From NCBI GenBank assembly GCA_013205155.1, contig JABMMT010000003.1, forward strand, positions 1 through 12,081: a stretch of DNA of 12,081 nt. Direction: 5' to 3'. The translations under genes and the position numbers were made by a program. The stretch is from Betaproteobacteria bacterium (GTDB lineage Bacteria > Pseudomonadota > Gammaproteobacteria > Burkholderiales > Burkholderiaceae). The notes under the pieces are model-generated. The model did not search any database, was not told the origin of the DNA, and saw nothing but the letters and a program-made list of their open reading frames with translations. This document shows, piece by piece, positions 12,036 to 12,081 of the stretch; position 1 is the stretch's first letter, and every line of letters begins with the position of its first letter.

Positions 12036-12081
12036 ATGAATAATCTATCGTTTTTATTTGCTGCCACAACTCTTGATCAAG
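12036..12081 (+). CDS. Start of an unidentified gene (3' end outside window)
   Basis: Fifteen codons are visible from ATG 12036, reading MNNLSFLFAATTLDQ, and the frame is open to the window edge. The start is supported by AAAAGGA 8 nt upstream. The N-terminus is hydrophobic and could begin a signal peptide, but too little is present for a family assignment. Confidence 0.4.
   Translation, partial: MNNLSFLFAATTLDQ

Noticed and set aside
11726..12067. Minus-strand 113-codon frame at the right end
   Set aside because: It runs through repeat R6, the palindrome and the start of the next gene, and its composition does not look coding.

Overview
The window looks like accessory DNA from a small-genome freshwater betaproteobacterium of the order Burkholderiales, and Polynucleobacter is my best guess. 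This is inferred from the moderately low G+C, the orphan Bug/TctC-type solute-binding protein, the ArsH/ArsR/ArsC set and the DUF305 plus DUF411 copper genes. Nothing in the window fixes the taxonomy.

Layout. (1) 1-2222 is a divergent arsenic-resistance locus: arsH (minus strand, running off the left edge) opposite arsR-arsC-aquaporin (plus strand, joined by 4-nt overlaps). An aquaglyceroporin-like channel sits where an ArsB or Acr3 pump usually does. (2) 2223-3985 is a short array of toxin-antitoxin cassettes. An MNT/HEPN pair and an AbrB-like antitoxin with a nonsense-mutated RelE-like toxin are separated by repeated copies of the 3' part of a tRNA-Arg(TCT) gene, from anticodon loop to CCA. 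(3) 4212-9183 is a five-gene minus-strand catabolic operon, ltnD-denD-otnK-otnC-tctC. It covers oxidation of L-threonate and D-erythronate, then phosphorylation and decarboxylation to dihydroxyacetone phosphate, with a periplasmic binding protein for uptake. The isomerase OtnI is not in the window. (4) 9246-10408 holds a cut-off copy of the repeat joined to the 3' end of a cupredoxin gene, a secreted allene-oxide-cyclase-like protein on the minus strand, and another tRNA-Arg 3' fragment. (5) 10783-11735 holds two exported copper-associated proteins (DUF305, DUF411). (6) 11848-12081 holds one more truncated repeat, a palindrome also present at 10197, and the first codons of a gene that leaves the window.

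The thread through regions 2-6 is the recurring repeat. A full copy has about 80 bp of left flank, with a doubled TTRCACAG motif, followed by a 45-nt core identical to tRNA-Arg(TCT) positions 32-76. Copies are full (2277-2399, 3865-3985), core only (3098-3138, 10364-10408) or left flank only (9247-9302, 11848-11935). They fall at the junctions between functionally unrelated modules. This is what serial site-specific integration at a tRNA-Arg gene would leave behind, with integrases lost or lying outside the window. No integrase, transposase, intact tRNA, rRNA or CRISPR array is visible.
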